Shown: positions 21,224 to 22,218 of the stretch, one piece after another
Position numbering within the stretch: the stretch's first letter is position 1
How the letters are laid out: the number at the start of each line of letters is the position of its first letter
Assembly (NCBI GenBank): GCA_023228705.1
Contig: JALOAS010000055.1
Coordinates: 1-22,218, forward strand
Reading direction: 5' to 3'
Length of the DNA stretch: 22,218 bases
From: Ottowia sp.
Lineage (GTDB): Bacteria > Pseudomonadota > Gammaproteobacteria > Burkholderiales > Burkholderiaceae_C
Program-made: the position numbers and the translations under genes
The notes under the pieces: model-generated
Told to the model about the DNA's origin: nothing
Seen by the model: only the letters and a program-made list of their open reading frames with translations
Database searches by the model: none

Positions 21224-22218
21224 ATGATGAATCCATTGAAGACCTTGCGCGCCCAGCTGCTTGCCGCCGCGCTGCTCGCGCCCGCTGCGCTGCTTGGCAA
21301 CGCGGGTATGGCGCAGGCGCAAACAATAGACCTGCTGGTCAACCACAACGCGGTGCCTGCAAGCGCCCAAGGGCCCGCCGGTGGCGACTTCAGCTACGTG
21401 GCCAGCGTCATTCTCAACAGCGGTACGCAGGCCACGGGCATCCAGCTGACCCAGAAGCTGCCGGTGGACGTGACGCTAAACAGCATCACGTTCGATCCGG
21501 TGGGCGACAACAGTTGTGACATCAGTCCTCCGGTCGAGATCACGGCCGACAACCAGACCATCACGTGCAGCCTGGACGACATTACAGGCGAGAACAATGG
21601 CATTGCCACCTCGTTCAACGTCACGATCCCAACGGTCAATACCAACTGGACCGCCACGGCTTCGGCCACGTCAAACGAAGCGGATTCAGATACCACAAAC
21701 AACCTTGATCTGGAGCGTAACATCACGACCGTTGCTGCTGCCGACCTGGGAATCACGCTGAACGGCCCGGCCGACCCCGTCATGCAGTTCACGCCGTTTG
21801 ACTACGTGGCCGTGGTGACGAATAATGGCCCCTCGCCATTGCCCGGACCCGCGCGCGTCACGTTCACTGTTCCGACCGGGACCAGCGTGAGCAGCGCCGG
21901 CGGCGACGGCTGGACTTGCTCGCCAGCTGGCGGTATTGCCGGCACGCTGCTCACCTGCACGCACGCCGGTCCCGTCCCTGACGGCACCACGCTGCCCAAC
22001 CTGGTCTTCCCCACCACGGCCACCTCGTCGGGCGAGATCGACGCCGTCGCATCGGTGCGCGGCTTCGAGGCCGACGGCAGCACCGAATTTCCGGACGCGG
22101 TCGACAGCAACAACACCGCCAACGTGGGCATCGTGATCGATGAAGACAGCCAGGTCGACGTGGGAATCGTCAAGACCGTTTCGCCAGACAAGGTGGACAA
22201 GAGTCTTGCCATCAATCC
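21224..22218 (+). CDS. Secreted DUF11 domain-containing repeat protein (C-terminus beyond right edge)
   Basis: The frame is open from ATG 21224 to the edge (331 codons). GGAG lies nine bases upstream; ATG 21227 is an alternative. Residues 1-33 form a Sec signal peptide (KTLRAQLLAAALLAPAALLG, then GMAQAQ). The rest is built of Ig-like beta-sandwich repeats of the DUF11 type, each with a segment such as FDYVAVVTNNGPSPLPGPAR or FSYVASVILNSGTQATG followed by VTFTVPTGTSV. Each of the first two repeats has a cysteine pair (residues 98/115 and 232/245), as in NSCDI/ITCSL and WTCSP/LTCTH, likely disulfides. A third repeat begins at VDVGIVKTVSPDKVDK. Such proteins are surface or secreted, often very long. 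The anchor is beyond the window. Confidence 0.88.
   Translation, partial: MMNPLKTLRAQLLAAALLAPAALLGNAGMAQAQTIDLLVNHNAVPASAQGPAGGDFSYVASVILNSGTQATGIQLTQKLPVDVTLNSITFDPVGDNSCDISPPVEITADNQTITCSLDDITGENNGIATSFNVTIPTVNTNWTATASATSNEADSDTTNNLDLERNITTVAAADLGITLNGPADPVMQFTPFDYVAVVTNNGPSPLPGPARVTFTVPTGTSVSSAGGDGWTCSPAGGIAGTLLTCTHAGPVPDGTTLPNLVFPTTATSSGEIDAVASVRGFEADGSTEFPDAVDSNNTANVGIVIDEDSQVDVGIVKTVSPDKVDKSLAIN

Noticed and set aside
1..22218. tRNA genes, prophage genes, intact transposases, toxin-antitoxin or defence genes
   Set aside because: None were found on reading both strands; the only RNA gene I can support is rnpB.

Overview
The window looks like an ordinary chromosomal stretch of a GC-rich betaproteobacterium, most likely Burkholderiales and probably Comamonadaceae. 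Pointers are a DUF4148 secreted protein, the pyrC / NYN protein / DUF3025 / htpX / rnpB run, a prpB-prpC-prpD propionate block, and a GC-rich intergenic repeat of a type I associate with Comamonadaceae. The species is not determined. There is no tRNA, CRISPR array, prophage or complete insertion sequence.

Layout. Positions 1-7764 are all minus strand. In transcription order they hold an AMP-forming acyl-CoA synthetase, an uncharacterised ATP-grasp ligase, a complete TRAP transporter (dctQ, dctM, dctP) and the start of a TPP-dependent 2-oxoacid dehydrogenase E1 alpha gene cut by the left edge. This reads as uptake of an organic acid, CoA activation and further oxidation, although the substrate cannot be read from the sequence. 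Positions 8234-12216 are plus strand: pyrC overlaps a NYN/OST-HTH gene, which overlaps a DUF3025 gene; htpX follows behind a possible heat-shock promoter, then RNase P RNA. Positions 12217-13047 hold no supported gene but contain an AT-rich patch with an exact IHF consensus and a phased operator-like site ahead of a DUF4148 gene. Positions 13486-15431 are minus strand (rsmE overlapping an MFS transporter). Positions 15489-20692 are plus strand: a cysteine synthase family enzyme, a 53-residue membrane protein and the 2-methylcitrate cycle genes prpB, prpC and prpD, closed by a strong terminator. After a 531-base gap, a secreted DUF11-domain protein runs off the right edge.

The most interesting non-genic content is a family of short dispersed elements. 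Copy B (282 bp) has inverted CCTGA...TCAGG ends and a perfect 8-bp flanking direct repeat. Copy A (179 bp) has the same ends, an imperfect 8-bp direct repeat, and lacks an internal module of about 80 bp. Copy C is an end-truncated relative about 97% identical to B over 237 bp, and D is a degenerate relative. They look like non-autonomous, MITE-like elements built of small hairpins punctuated by ATGA/TCAT. C and D bracket rnpB, and B sits in the divergent region upstream of pyrC. Also notable are a 2.5-copy 84-bp tandem repeat inside the TRAP operon, an inverted repeat overlapping the pyrC start codon, and a hairpin plus U-tract just before prpD.
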